Source of the DNA: Ruminococcus sp.
Lineage (GTDB): Bacteria > Bacillota > Clostridia > Oscillospirales > Ruminococcaceae
DNA length: 61,703 bases
Reading direction: 5' to 3'
Assembly (NCBI GenBank): GCA_018376535.1
Contig: JAHABC010000010.1
Span: 1 to 61,703 of the forward strand
The notes beneath the pieces are model-generated. The model saw nothing but the letters and a program-made list of their open reading frames with translations, was not told where the DNA came from and made no database searches. Below, one piece after another: positions 15,695 through 25,159 of the stretch; position 1 is the stretch's first letter, and every line of letters begins with the position of its first letter. Made by a program: the position numbers and the translations under genes.

Positions 15695-16969
15695 CTAAAG
15701 TGTGATTAACTTTCTGTCTAACATTTCTTGAACGGCTAACATAACTCCCAACTTACCACTAGTATAAGTTATGCCACCTTGTAACCAAACGGCGAAAGGT
15801 TCTCTAAGAGGTGCATCGGCAGAGAGTTCAATAGATGCTCCCATAGTAAAAGTACCCGCAGCCATGATAACTTTATCACTGTAACCAGGCATATCCCAAG
15901 GTTCTGGATAGACAAAGCTATCTACAGGTGAACCCTTTTGAATACCTTGACAGAATGCAATTAAATTATCCTCATTTTTAAGTTTAATAGCCGATATAAT
16001 ATCGCCACGAGTTTCATTCTTTTTAGGAAAACATTCAAAGCCCAAGCGACTAAGAAGTTCACAAGCAAACGTAGATGTCTTTATGGCATTAGCTACAACA
16101 TCTGGAGCAAGAAACAATCCCAAGAACATCTCACGATTTTCATTTAAAGAACAACCTACTTCTTTACCCATGCCTACGCAAGTTAATCTATATGAACATA
16201 GTTCTACTAAATCCTTTCTACCAGCGATATAGCCACCAGTCTTAGCGATACCACCACCAGCGTTCTTAATTAAAGAACCTATTATTAAATCTGCACCAAC
16301 GAAAGTAGGTTCATGTTTTTCAACAAATTCGCCGTAGCAATTATCTACCATTACTATGGTATTAGGACTAACTTCTTTTACTACCTTTATAGCCTCTTCG
16401 ATATCTGCTATAGAGAAAGCAGGTCTTAAAGAGTATCCTCTTGAACGCTGAATATATGCTACTTTAACTCCCTTACACTTTTCAGCAATGGAATTTAAAT
16501 CCATAGAGCCGTCCTCTAGTAGATTTACTTGGTCATAATTTACGCCATAATCCATTAAAGAACCGTTTCCACTATCGCCAGATATTCCTATTACTTCTTC
16601 AAGAGTATCATAAGGTTTGCCAGTAATAGCCAACAGAGTATCTTTAGGACGAAGTACTCCAAATAGTGCCACCGATAGTGCATGAGTTCCAGATACAAAG
16701 TTATGTCTAACTAGAGCATCTTCAGCTTCAAGAGCTTGAGCAAAAACCTTATCTAAGGTATCACGACCTTCGTCACCATAGCCATAGCCAGTACTTCCGT
16801 TTAGACAAGGAGTACTAACTCTATTGTTTATAAAAGCCGATAACACTTTAGCACCATTAAACTCAGCGATAGTATCGGCAGATGCTAACTGCAATGAACA
16901 TCTATTTTCACATTCTCTAGCGACTTCACGAAGACGCTCATCTATATTAAAGAAATTACTATTTAACAT
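15695..16969 (-). CDS. PLP-dependent methionine gamma-lyase / aluminium-resistance family (YnbB-like)
   Basis: A 424-aa fold-type I pyridoxal-phosphate enzyme of the YnbB family, annotated elsewhere as cystathionine beta-lyase-like or aluminium-resistance protein. Visible marks are GYGYGDEGRDTLDKVFA near residue 60, RHNFVSGTHALSVALFG (cofactor-phosphate region, about residue 90), the Asp-containing VMVDNCYGEF, and SLIKNAGGGIAKTGGYIAG, where the Lys of SLIKN should carry PLP. Real substrate and reaction are not established for this family. It lies between the GNAT gene (25 bp upstream) and the unknown membrane protein in the murD operon. Confidence 0.9.
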   Translation of the reverse strand: MLNSNFFNIDERLREVARECENRCSLQLASADTIAEFNGAKVLSAFINNRVSTPCLNGSTGYGYGDEGRDTLDKVFAQALEAEDALVRHNFVSGTHALSVALFGVLRPKDTLLAITGKPYDTLEEVIGISGDSGNGSLMDYGVNYDQVNLLEDGSMDLNSIAEKCKGVKVAYIQRSRGYSLRPAFSIADIEEAIKVVKEVSPNTIVMVDNCYGEFVEKHEPTFVGADLIIGSLIKNAGGGIAKTGGYIAGRKDLVELCSYRLTCVGMGKEVGCSLNENREMFLGLFLAPDVVANAIKTSTFACELLSRLGFECFPKKNETRGDIISAIKLKNEDNLIAFCQGIQKGSPVDSFVYPEPWDMPGYSDKVIMAAGTFTMGASIELSADAPLREPFAVWLQGGITYTSGKLGVMLAVQEMLDRKLITL

Positions 16970-16994
16970 TTAAAAAATCCCCTTTTTTAATTGA

Positions 16995-17753
16995 CTAATC
17001 CTCATCGATGCGTTGAATAACATTTTCTAAACTCAAAGCAGAAAAACCAATCTCTTGATAGAAACTTTCTCTGTAATCCAAAGCGAACAGAGTTACTTTT
17101 TTACCCTCATGTCTTAACTTGTGACCTAACCAATATAGCAACTCACGAGCGTACTTTTTACCCCTATAAGCCGTCTTAGTAGCTACTTGACCTATAACCA
17201 CACTATTATTTATATCAAAAAGAATGGTTGCAGTAGTGCAATCCTTATATAGATAGACTTTACTAATACCTCTACGAACTCTATGGGAAGTATCTGTAAG
17301 CCAAAGTCCCTTATCTTGCATAGTAGGAAACCCCTCCGCTAATATATCATACACTTGATTTAAATTAGGACTATCATTAACTTCATTGGGGTCAAAAGAG
17401 TCATCTGGTAGATGCTCAGAAAATTCAAATTGAGTACGTTTTAAACGTTTATAATTTTCAGGTTCACCAAGAGCATCTATAATATAGTATGGAGCTTCTA
17501 CTCTGTAAGGCTTGTACAAAGATATATAACACAATAGTTCTTCATTAGGCAGAGGTAAATCTGAACATATTACCAAAGTAGAGTTTATTTGAAACATATA
17601 GGCGTTGATTCCTATATCTTGAATACTATAGAACCGACAAAAATCGTAATCTGTTCCATAGGCTTTTAGATATGATAGTAACTTTCTACCATAGTATGTC
17701 TTTTGTAATGCCAAGACATTAAAATCTTGTAAATTAAAAAGTTGTTTTATCAT
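16995..17753 (-). CDS. GNAT-family N-acetyltransferase
   Basis: A 252-aa protein whose C-terminal half is a GNAT domain: IGQVATKTAYRGKKYARELLYWLGHKLRHEGK (acetyl-CoA-binding motif A, about 185-216) and LFALDYRESFYQEIGFSA (motif B). The N-terminal 130 residues, with SIQDIGINAYMFQINSTLVICSD, have no recognised domain but occur in similar clostridial proteins. Its ATG overlaps the stop of the upstream M42 peptidase by 4 bases (ATGA), so the two are coupled. The acceptor is unknown. Confidence 0.82.
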   Translation of the reverse strand: MIKQLFNLQDFNVLALQKTYYGRKLLSYLKAYGTDYDFCRFYSIQDIGINAYMFQINSTLVICSDLPLPNEELLCYISLYKPYRVEAPYYIIDALGEPENYKRLKRTQFEFSEHLPDDSFDPNEVNDSPNLNQVYDILAEGFPTMQDKGLWLTDTSHRVRRGISKVYLYKDCTTATILFDINNSVVIGQVATKTAYRGKKYARELLYWLGHKLRHEGKKVTLFALDYRESFYQEIGFSALSLENVIQRIDED

Positions 17754-18766
17754 AGATTATTAATCCTCGAAATCAAAATTTTTGCCAAACTCTCACAAGC
17801 GTGAGCATCTGAGAGAGCCATAACACTTGCTCCCGAATGAATATATCTACAAGGTACAGATATTGCTATAGTTCTAACACCACCCCTAGAGATATGTATT
17901 GAACCACTATCATTACCACCAGCAACCATAGTCTTAGTTTGACATGGAATGTTATTCTCTTTAGATATATCAAAACATAGTCTATATAGTTCTTTATCGT
18001 AGATAGTTCTTCTATCCATAAAAGATACTACAGCACCATCTCCAATAGTGCAAACCTTCTTTTCACCAACCGAACCACCAATATCACCAGCAGTAGTACC
18101 CTCTAGGACTATTGCGTAATCGGGATTTACCGTATAACTGGCTACTTTAGAACCTCTTAAACCTACTTCTTCTTGAACTACAAAAGTAAAGTAGGCATCA
18201 AATTCCAAATTAGATTTTATTAAATCTATTAATATAGCACAACCAACTCTATCGTCAAGAGCCTTAGATTTAATATAATCATTGCCAAAGTTTTCATACT
18301 TAGAAAAGAAGTTAATACTATCACCAAGAGAAACGTACTTCAAAGTTTCCTCTTTGGAGTTTGTACCGATATCCACATACATTTCTTGAACGTTAGGCTC
18401 TTTACCTCTTTGGGATTGTGGTATATTATGTATAGCTTGAGTGCCTACAACTCCGAACAGACCGTTTACCGAAACTTGTCTACCAATTATTACATCTGGA
18501 TTTATACCACCAACGGTATCGAACTTTATAGTACCATCATAATTGATATAGGTAGCTATTAAACCTACTTCGTCCATATGTGCAGATATCAAAACCTTTT
18601 TATCACTAGAGGATTTTCCTTTTTTAAAGACTATCAAGTTACCTAGATTATCTACTGTATAACTTTGAACGTAATCTTTAATTTGAGATATAATATACTC
18701 TCTAACAGATTTCTCATCACCAGATATGCCATTCAATAGACATAACTCTTTTAAATTTTCTAACAT
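17750..18766 (-). CDS. M42 family metallo-aminopeptidase
   Basis: A 338-aa peptidase of the M42 (glutamyl aminopeptidase / TET) family. Metal and catalytic motifs are present: AHMDEVGL (about 62-69), the bridging Asp in SKALDDRVGC (about 169-178), QEEVGLRGS (about 200-208), and the C-terminal IHSGASVM His. These proteins form large dodecameric cytoplasmic particles that trim N-terminal residues from peptides. It lies 13 bp after a paralogue and overlaps the GNAT gene by 4 bp, so the tandem pair is cotranscribed and may form mixed or complementary particles. Confidence 0.93.
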   Translation of the reverse strand: MLENLKELCLLNGISGDEKSVREYIISQIKDYVQSYTVDNLGNLIVFKKGKSSSDKKVLISAHMDEVGLIATYINYDGTIKFDTVGGINPDVIIGRQVSVNGLFGVVGTQAIHNIPQSQRGKEPNVQEMYVDIGTNSKEETLKYVSLGDSINFFSKYENFGNDYIKSKALDDRVGCAILIDLIKSNLEFDAYFTFVVQEEVGLRGSKVASYTVNPDYAIVLEGTTAGDIGGSVGEKKVCTIGDGAVVSFMDRRTIYDKELYRLCFDISKENNIPCQTKTMVAGGNDSGSIHISRGGVRTIAISVPCRYIHSGASVMALSDAHACESLAKILISRINNL

Positions 18767-18779
18767 AAAAAAGCACCTC

Positions 18780-19799
18780 CTAGTGTAACGTTTTTAGATA
18801 TTCTGCTATTAAATCGGTAGTATATTGAACATCATTAATATCGATAACTTCTACTGGAGTGTGCATATACTTCAACGGAATGGATACGGTTGCAGACTTA
18901 ACTCCTGAACGAGTAACTGAAAATCTATCTGCATTAGTACCAGTTTCGCCGTTCATTACCTCTAGTTGATATGGTATGTTATTCTCTTGAGCGACTTTTA
19001 CGAACTGTTTAGACATACATCTATCTAATACAGGAGCAAAACCAATCATTGAACCTTTGCCTAACTCTCCACACTTGTTAGGCTTTTCGCTACTAGTTAA
19101 ACCAAAAGATACATCTACTTCTATAGCGTAATCGGGATTTATTTCATAAGCACCTATTAAAGCACCACGTTCGCCGACTTCCTCTTGATTAGAAAACATT
19201 ATAGTATAAGAACAATCTAAGGTAGTATTCTGTAGAGCCTCTGCGACTTTAAGCAATGCTACCACACCACAACGGTCATCTAATGATGGACTAGAAACTC
19301 TATCGCCTATTAGATTTATAAAATCCTTTCTAAAAGATACATAGTCACCTAAAGATACAATACTTTCTAACTGTTCTTTAGAGTAACCAGTATCTATACA
19401 AAGGTCGTCAATAGTAGGAACTTCATTCGCATCACTTTTTAGATGTGGTGGAAGTGTAGAAACTACTCCAAGGATATCTTTTTTACCATGTATAGTAACC
19501 TCTTGAGCAGGTAGCAATCTTCTATCCAAGCCACCAACGTTAGATACTTTTATAAAACCATCATCAGTGATATAAGTAACTATCATACCTATTTGGTCTA
19601 GGTGAGCATCTAATAGGACGTGTGGCTTACTAGATGTACGATTTCCAAAGTTAGCAATTACATTACCATTCTTAACATAGACATCTTTAGAATAGCACTT
19701 TAACATACTACTTAGATAGCTTTCAAGTGAACTATCATAATTACCTATATTCACTCTGGAAGTAACTTCTTTAAGAGTATTTTTAATATCTAAAGTCAT
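18780..19799 (-). CDS. M42 family metallo-aminopeptidase (paralogue)
   Basis: A 339-aa M42 peptidase, paralogous to the downstream neighbour. Motifs are AHLDQIGM (where the usual MDEVG is replaced by LDQIG), SLDDRCGV, NQEEVGERGA and the C-terminal MHTPVEV. The Glu-to-Gln change beside the first metal Asp could alter specificity or metal affinity relative to its partner. It is 18 bp after murD. Function is peptide trimming, perhaps of peptidoglycan-derived or dietary peptides; the last point is inference from the murD context. Confidence 0.92.
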   Translation of the reverse strand: MTLDIKNTLKEVTSRVNIGNYDSSLESYLSSMLKCYSKDVYVKNGNVIANFGNRTSSKPHVLLDAHLDQIGMIVTYITDDGFIKVSNVGGLDRRLLPAQEVTIHGKKDILGVVSTLPPHLKSDANEVPTIDDLCIDTGYSKEQLESIVSLGDYVSFRKDFINLIGDRVSSPSLDDRCGVVALLKVAEALQNTTLDCSYTIMFSNQEEVGERGALIGAYEINPDYAIEVDVSFGLTSSEKPNKCGELGKGSMIGFAPVLDRCMSKQFVKVAQENNIPYQLEVMNGETGTNADRFSVTRSGVKSATVSIPLKYMHTPVEVIDINDVQYTTDLIAEYLKTLH

Positions 19800-19817
19800 A
19801 TTAAAATCCTTTCCATA

Positions 19818-21206
19818 TTAAAGATTGTTTACTATATTCTTAAAGTGAATACCTCTAGCCTCAAAGTTTGGATATTGGTCAAAACTTGCACAAGCAGGTG
19901 ATAAAGTAACTACATCGCCAACCGATGCTACTTCTTTAGCTTTAGCTACGGCTTCTTCAAGAGTATTTACTCTATAGATTTTTAATCCACTAGTTTTGAA
20001 CTCTGGACATTCTGTAACGGCTTTTTGAATTTTATCAGCAGTAACACCTAATAGAATTAAATCTTTAACCTTTTCATTTACTGGCTTTGCGAGTGGTTCA
20101 AAAGGAATTTTTTTATCGTAGCCACCAGCAATTACAATCAACTTTTGATTAAATGAGTTTAAACCTGCAAGAACTCTAGTAGGAGAAGTAGCGATACTAT
20201 CATTATAGTATTTAACGCCATCTAACTCACGAACAAACTCAATTCTATGTTCAACGCCGTTGAAAGTTTCAGCAACGTGAACCATATTTTCAATAGATAC
20301 TTCACCCCAAACGGCTGATATAGCTGTTAGATAGTTTTCAACATTATGTATACCAGGTATACGAATTTGGTCTTTGTGCATTATCTTAGTAACGTTGCCG
20401 TAGTCGTTATAGCAAAGATATCCTTCAGCATCTAAGAAAGCACCACATTCAACCTTAGAAGTTCTTGAGAATTTAACTAACTTACCTCTAACCATATCGG
20501 AAAGTGAATTAGTAATCTCATTATCTTGATTTAAAACAGTCTTAGAAAAAGCATTTTGATGTGCAATAATATTCTTTTTAGCGTCAATATATTCTTCCAT
20601 AGTACCGTGAACGTCTAAATGGTTAGGTGCTACGTTGGTAATAACTGCTACATCTGGAGATTTTCTCATAGATAGTAGTTGAAAACTAGATAGTTCTACT
20701 ACAGCAACATCATCGTAATTAATTTCTTCCACTATTGGAAGTAATGCTCTACCGATGTTTCCACCCTTATAAACTACCTTACCCTCAGCGGAAAGAAATT
20801 CCGATATTAAAGTAGTGGTAGTAGTTTTGCCATCTGAACCAGTTACTGCATAAATCTTGCAAGGACATAGGTCAAAGAACATTTCCATTTCAGAAGTTAT
20901 TACTACGCCTTTTTTTCTAATATCGGTTAATATAGGATTATTATAATACATTCCAGGAGTTCTAAACACTATATCGAAGTTTTTTAGTGCATTTAGATAA
21001 TCTTCACCTAATATAAACTTAGCACCCATATTTTCAAGAACGCCATACTCATCGCCTAGTTGTTCAGGAGATTTCTTATCACATACAGTGACATCTAAGC
21101 CTTTATTTAAGAACATTTTTATACAGTTCAAGTTAGTAACGCCCATACCAATGAAAGCAATCTTTTTAGAGTGAATACTTTCAAAAAATCTATCTATTTT
21201 ATTCAT
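19818..21206 (-). CDS. murD: UDP-N-acetylmuramoylalanine--D-glutamate ligase
   Basis: A 462-aa Mur ligase that adds D-Glu to UDP-MurNAc-L-Ala in the cytoplasmic phase of peptidoglycan synthesis. The N-terminal Rossmann domain has IAFIGMGVTN, the ATP loop is TGSDGKTTTT (about residue 112), the central domain has NVAPNHLDVHG, and the C-terminal domain has HRIEFVRELDGVKYYNDSIATSP, which is MurD-typical. The ATG at 21206 is used because GGAGG lies 8 nt before it; a longer frame begins at a TTG inside the Shine-Dalgarno. It is the first gene of a six-gene operon and is not in the usual division/cell-wall cluster. Confidence 0.95.
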   Translation of the reverse strand: MNKIDRFFESIHSKKIAFIGMGVTNLNCIKMFLNKGLDVTVCDKKSPEQLGDEYGVLENMGAKFILGEDYLNALKNFDIVFRTPGMYYNNPILTDIRKKGVVITSEMEMFFDLCPCKIYAVTGSDGKTTTTTLISEFLSAEGKVVYKGGNIGRALLPIVEEINYDDVAVVELSSFQLLSMRKSPDVAVITNVAPNHLDVHGTMEEYIDAKKNIIAHQNAFSKTVLNQDNEITNSLSDMVRGKLVKFSRTSKVECGAFLDAEGYLCYNDYGNVTKIMHKDQIRIPGIHNVENYLTAISAVWGEVSIENMVHVAETFNGVEHRIEFVRELDGVKYYNDSIATSPTRVLAGLNSFNQKLIVIAGGYDKKIPFEPLAKPVNEKVKDLILLGVTADKIQKAVTECPEFKTSGLKIYRVNTLEEAVAKAKEVASVGDVVTLSPACASFDQYPNFEARGIHFKNIVNNL

Positions 21207-21273
21207 AAAAAAATCCTCCAAAGTGATATAATTCTACATATGTAATAATGTAGTCAAAAAACCTCACTTATAT

Positions 21274-21302
21274 ATTATATCAACTAATGGTATAAAAATC
21301 AA
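21274..21302 (-). promoter_or_regulatory. Promoter of the murD operon
   Basis: Minus-strand TTGATT (21297-21302) and TATAAT (21274-21279) with a 17-bp spacer, about 70 bp before murD. It lies back to back with the rnz promoter. Confidence 0.75.
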
Positions 21303-21325
21303 GAGTTTTATAAGTAAATCAAAGT

Positions 21326-21354
21326 TTGACTTTTAAAAAGATATCTGTTATAAT
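21326..21354 (+). promoter_or_regulatory. Promoter of rnz
   Basis: TTGACT (21326-21331), a 17-bp spacer and TATAAT (21349-21354), 37 bp before the rnz start. Confidence 0.8.
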
Positions 21355-21391
21355 TAGCACATCTAAAACATTTTAAGAGGTGATTTTTTTT

Positions 21392-22306
21392 ATGGTAGAT
21401 GTTTGTCTATTAGGTACTGGTGGCATGATGCCCCTAAAAGATAGATGGCTTACCAGTTGCTATATCGAATATAATGGAAAAGCCGTCCTTATAGATTGTG
21501 GTGAAGGTACTCAAATAGCTATGGCTGAGGCTGAATGTAAGATGAGTCGTGTGGAAATATTATTGATTACTCACTTTCATGCCGACCATGTTTCTGGTAT
21601 ATCGGGGTTTTTGTTATCTTTAGGGAACTGTTCCCGTGTTGAACCCTTAACTATATACGCTCCAGTAGGGGCTAAAAAAATAATAGATAGTCTAACTTGT
21701 ATATGTGGTGCTTTGCCGTTCAAGTTAGATATCCATGAACTTCCAGTAGATAAAAAATCTAAGATACTTGCCACTCAAGTGGATAGTATGCTAGAAATAG
21801 ATGTACTTCCAGTACGTCATAAGGTCAACTGCTTAGGATATTCTTTAAACTTTAAAAGAAAACCTGTATTTAATCCCAATAAGGCTAAGAGTTTAAACGT
21901 TCCGTTAAACTTCTGGAAAGATTTACACAAAGGAAGTTCTGTAACTTTAGATGACGGTTCTATAATAACCACCGATATGGTTACTGATGGTTCAAGAAAA
22001 ACTATAAAAGTAACCTACGTTACAGATACTCTCCCATTTGATGAAATTGCTGAACTTGCATTCCGTTCCAACCTATTTATATGCGAAGGTATGTATGGCG
22101 ATGAACTTCAAAAAAGTAGTATGAATGAAAAACATCATATGTTAATGCAAGATGCTTGTTACTTAGCATCACTTGGCGATGTAGATAAACTTTGGCTAAC
22201 ACATTATAGTCCAGCTATGATAAATCCAAATGAATATAGTAAATCTCTAGTCAAGATATTCCCAAACACGGTAATTAGTACAGATGGTCAAAAGATATCT
22301 TTATAA
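21392..22306 (+). CDS. rnz: Ribonuclease Z (tRNA 3' endonuclease family)
   Basis: A 304-aa metallo-beta-lactamase-fold protein of the RNase Z/ElaC type, which cuts tRNA precursors just after the discriminator base. The zinc motif is HFHADH (about residue 63); further ligands lie in VTDT and LWLTHYSPA near the C-terminus. An N-terminal LLGTGGMMPLKDRWLTSCYIE matches the family. The ATG at 21392 follows AGAGGTGAT; a GTG at 21380 lies within that Shine-Dalgarno and is rejected. RNase Z fits a genome where some tRNAs (Ser and Lys here) lack encoded CCA and so need endonucleolytic 3' maturation. Confidence 0.9.
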   Translation: MVDVCLLGTGGMMPLKDRWLTSCYIEYNGKAVLIDCGEGTQIAMAEAECKMSRVEILLITHFHADHVSGISGFLLSLGNCSRVEPLTIYAPVGAKKIIDSLTCICGALPFKLDIHELPVDKKSKILATQVDSMLEIDVLPVRHKVNCLGYSLNFKRKPVFNPNKAKSLNVPLNFWKDLHKGSSVTLDDGSIITTDMVTDGSRKTIKVTYVTDTLPFDEIAELAFRSNLFICEGMYGDELQKSSMNEKHHMLMQDACYLASLGDVDKLWLTHYSPAMINPNEYSKSLVKIFPNTVISTDGQKISL

Positions 22307-22398
22307 AATATATTACACTGATTAGGTATATTTCATAAAAAATATAAATATTAAACCAATAATATATTAAAAAAATAAATTTAAGTAATAAAATCCTC

Positions 22399-22427
22399 TT
22401 GAAATTATCTATTTAATATGATATAAT
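22399..22427 (+). promoter_or_regulatory. Promoter of the GGDEF/EAL gene
   Basis: TTGAAA (22399-22404), a 17-bp spacer and TATAAT (22422-22427). Confidence 0.75.
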
Positions 22428-22478
22428 ATAATTATTAGATTGTTTGAAAAAATATTTATTTCAAGAGGTGGTAAAATT

Positions 22479-25091
22479 ATGAAAGATAAAAGTCTAATAC
22501 AAAACTTAATAGGTATTTTCACTGAAAAGATGCTCTGCTTGGATATAATTACTAATTACAAAGATACTAACTTCTATTCCAACTTAATAGTAGATATTGC
22601 TGAAATTTTAAATATTGCCTGTATAACTTTAGATTATAACAGTAATTTTTCAAATAGTACCGTTTTAGCATATGCTCAGCCATTATATTCTAACGATGTA
22701 AACGTCCTATATAGTAACGGCTGTAACTATGATATTACTAAAAAGGTATCATACACATACACTCAAAGCGATGGTTGTTATATATTAAATTTTTTTCCAG
22801 TAGTCAATTCGGAATGTTTTAACGATGAAGATTTAACATACATCAAAAAGATATCTGATATTTCATTCAACGTACTTGGTAGGATTAAACTATTAGAGAT
22901 ATCTAAAATTAATGAATACTATGACTATCTAACTGGAACTTTAAACACTAACGGTATCATGACCATTCTAAATAGACTTATATCTAAAAATACTATTGAT
23001 AACTATTTTTGTGCATATATAAATATTAAAAAGTTCAAACAGTTTAACGATAAGTATTCCTATATAGGTGGAGATAAAATTTTAAAAGTATTTTCTAAAA
23101 CCATATATAACTATCTAGGCGAAAAACAGTACTTCGGACGCTTGGGTGGAGATAATTTTGTAATTCTTGCCCTAAAAGATAATAAACAAGACTTCTTATC
23201 ACATATGCAAAGCATATCTATGGAGTATGAAAACGATATCCTAACCGTTGAACTATACATGGGTATATATAATATTCTTAAAAATGATGATATTTCTACT
23301 ATAATAAGTAACGCATCTACATCATTTAATGTAGCTAAGACTATGCCTAATTCTAAATATGTTGAGTTCAATGATGATATCTATAGACATAATTTAGAGG
23401 TTCGTGAAATTGAAAGCGTAATGCACTCAGCACTAGAAAATGGTGAGTTTATAACTTTCTATCAACCTAAGATAAATCTTAATAGCTTTCAATTAGTAGG
23501 TGCGGAGGCTCTTGTTAGATGGAAAAGAAAGGGCGAACTAATACCTCCTTACAAATTTGTTCCTATATTTGAAAAAAATGGATTTATCACGGAAATAGAT
23601 TTCCGTATGTTAAAAAACGTCTGCATAAGCATTAAAGATTGGATATCTCGTGGTATTGAACCAGTTACTATATCTGTAAACTTTTCAAAGTTACATTTAA
23701 GCGATGCAAAATTTGTTCCACATATTAAAGAGGTAATACAATCTTATGGAATATCTCCAAAGTACATAGAAGTTGAGTTCACTGAAACTTTAGATGTAGA
23801 AAACTATAATAGTCTAGTGCAAGTAAACAGAGAACTCAAAAAGTATGGCTTTAAAACATCTATTGATGACTTTGGTGCAGGATTTTCTTCCTTAAATATG
23901 CTCAAAGATGTTCCTGTAGATGTAGTTAAACTAGATAAATCTTTAATAGATGATACTGCATCATCTACTAGAGAAAAGATTATCTTACAAGATATCGTCA
24001 AGATGGCTAAAACTTTAGATATAGAGGTAATCGCTGAAGGAGTTGAAGATTTAGACCAACTACTATTCTTAAAGAATATAAGGTGCAATCAAATTCAAGG
24101 ATATATATTTGATAAGCCTCTACCTTTGAACAACTTCCAAGATAGGCTTAACAATAAAGAACATTATAAGAGTAATCCAAAGTTCAAATCATTCATACAG
24201 AATAAGTATTCAAAAGATGATATAAAACCATCTAATTTTGGTAAGTACATAGTAAATATTAACGATTATTCTTTAGTAAAGTTCAATGATGGCTTTTGCG
24301 ATATAGTAGGCTATTCTAGAGAAGAAATATTAAAGAACAACTATACTATTGAAAACTTTATACTTCGTGATGAGTTCAATCAATATTCACAAGAAGTAAT
24401 ATCTACATTGAAAACCACTGGAGAAATTTGCAACGAACACAAAATGATTAAAAAGAATGGTACTAAAATATATGTCATGTGCCTAGGAACTCTAAAAGAT
24501 AATAATACTGCTGAATTTATGATTAGCGATATATCTACTAATAAGGTCGCCGAACGTGAAAACGACGTCTTAAAATCTCAATTTGATTTCCTACAACATG
24601 AACTAAAAAATAAAAACTACATTTTTGAACAGATAATGAAAAATATATTGGGTGGTATTGGTATATTTTATATCAAAGATGATAGTTCCTTGATTGCTAT
24701 GTTTTTAAGTAATAGTTTTTATAACACTATAAATATAAGTCGTGTAGACTTCAAAAAACGTCATAATAATATATCCGAAATATTTGCTCCACAAGATAAG
24801 GTTGCTCTTATTAACGATATCAATAAATGTATCTCTGAAAACTGTACCATAGTTAAAAGATACAAATTAAAGAACTCTTTAAATAACAACCGTGAATATC
24901 TTACACTTAGAATTAAATCTTTGGGGACTAAGTCAACCAATGGATATCCTATGTTGGATATGGTCGTAGCTGACTTTGACTTCAACAACGTTGAAAAAGA
25001 ACTTATAGATAGTATTGCTAAGATATCTTTATTAACAGAATGTTCAAACTTTGAAGTTATTCCGTTATCAAAAGAAGAACTTTGTATATAA
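22479..25091 (+). CDS. Degenerate GGDEF / active-type EAL / PAS protein
   Basis: An 870-aa cytoplasmic protein with no membrane helices. The order is: an N-terminal GAF-like region (about 1-130); a GGDEF domain (about 135-285) whose active-site motif reads GGDNF, so cyclase activity is doubtful; an EAL domain (about 305-560) with EALVRW, SVNFS, EFTET, IDDFGAGFSSL, VKLDKS, AEGVE and QGYIF, consistent with an active c-di-GMP phosphodiesterase; and two C-terminal PAS-like modules (about 595-700 and 725-850). PAS after EAL is the reverse of the common order. The ATG at 22479 is chosen because AAGAGGTGG lies 7 nt upstream. A degenerate GGDEF often acts as a GTP-sensing regulator of EAL. It is monocistronic. 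Confidence 0.88.
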   Translation: MKDKSLIQNLIGIFTEKMLCLDIITNYKDTNFYSNLIVDIAEILNIACITLDYNSNFSNSTVLAYAQPLYSNDVNVLYSNGCNYDITKKVSYTYTQSDGCYILNFFPVVNSECFNDEDLTYIKKISDISFNVLGRIKLLEISKINEYYDYLTGTLNTNGIMTILNRLISKNTIDNYFCAYINIKKFKQFNDKYSYIGGDKILKVFSKTIYNYLGEKQYFGRLGGDNFVILALKDNKQDFLSHMQSISMEYENDILTVELYMGIYNILKNDDISTIISNASTSFNVAKTMPNSKYVEFNDDIYRHNLEVREIESVMHSALENGEFITFYQPKINLNSFQLVGAEALVRWKRKGELIPPYKFVPIFEKNGFITEIDFRMLKNVCISIKDWISRGIEPVTISVNFSKLHLSDAKFVPHIKEVIQSYGISPKYIEVEFTETLDVENYNSLVQVNRELKKYGFKTSIDDFGAGFSSLNMLKDVPVDVVKLDKSLIDDTASSTREKIILQDIVKMAKTLDIEVIAEGVEDLDQLLFLKNIRCNQIQGYIFDKPLPLNNFQDRLNNKEHYKSNPKFKSFIQNKYSKDDIKPSNFGKYIVNINDYSLVKFNDGFCDIVGYSREEILKNNYTIENFILRDEFNQYSQEVISTLKTTGEICNEHKMIKKNGTKIYVMCLGTLKDNNTAEFMISDISTNKVAERENDVLKSQFDFLQHELKNKNYIFEQIMKNILGGIGIFYIKDDSSLIAMFLSNSFYNTINISRVDFKKRHNNISEIFAPQDKVALINDINKCISENCTIVKRYKLKNSLNNNREYLTLRIKSLGTKSTNGYPMLDMVVADFDFNNVEKELIDSIAKISLLTECSNFEVIPLSKEELCI

Positions 25092-25096
25092 TATAT

Positions 25097-25130
25097 TAAG
25101 AACGTTCTAAATATAACTAGAACGTTCTTA
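25097..25130 (+). terminator. Hairpin after the EAL gene
   Basis: TAAGAACGTTCT and AGAACGTTCTTA form a 12-bp perfect stem around a 10-nt loop. The T-run after it is weak, so some read-through into the dockerin protease gene is possible; I see no strong separate promoter there. Confidence 0.6.
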
Positions 25131-25159
25131 GACTTTGTTCAATAGTTAAGGGGCAAATT

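Noticed and set aside
25097..25130. GAACGTTC palindromes as LexA boxes
   Set aside because: Clostridial and Bacillus LexA sites need GAAC-N4-GTTC; here the halves abut and the pair forms a hairpin after a stop codon.
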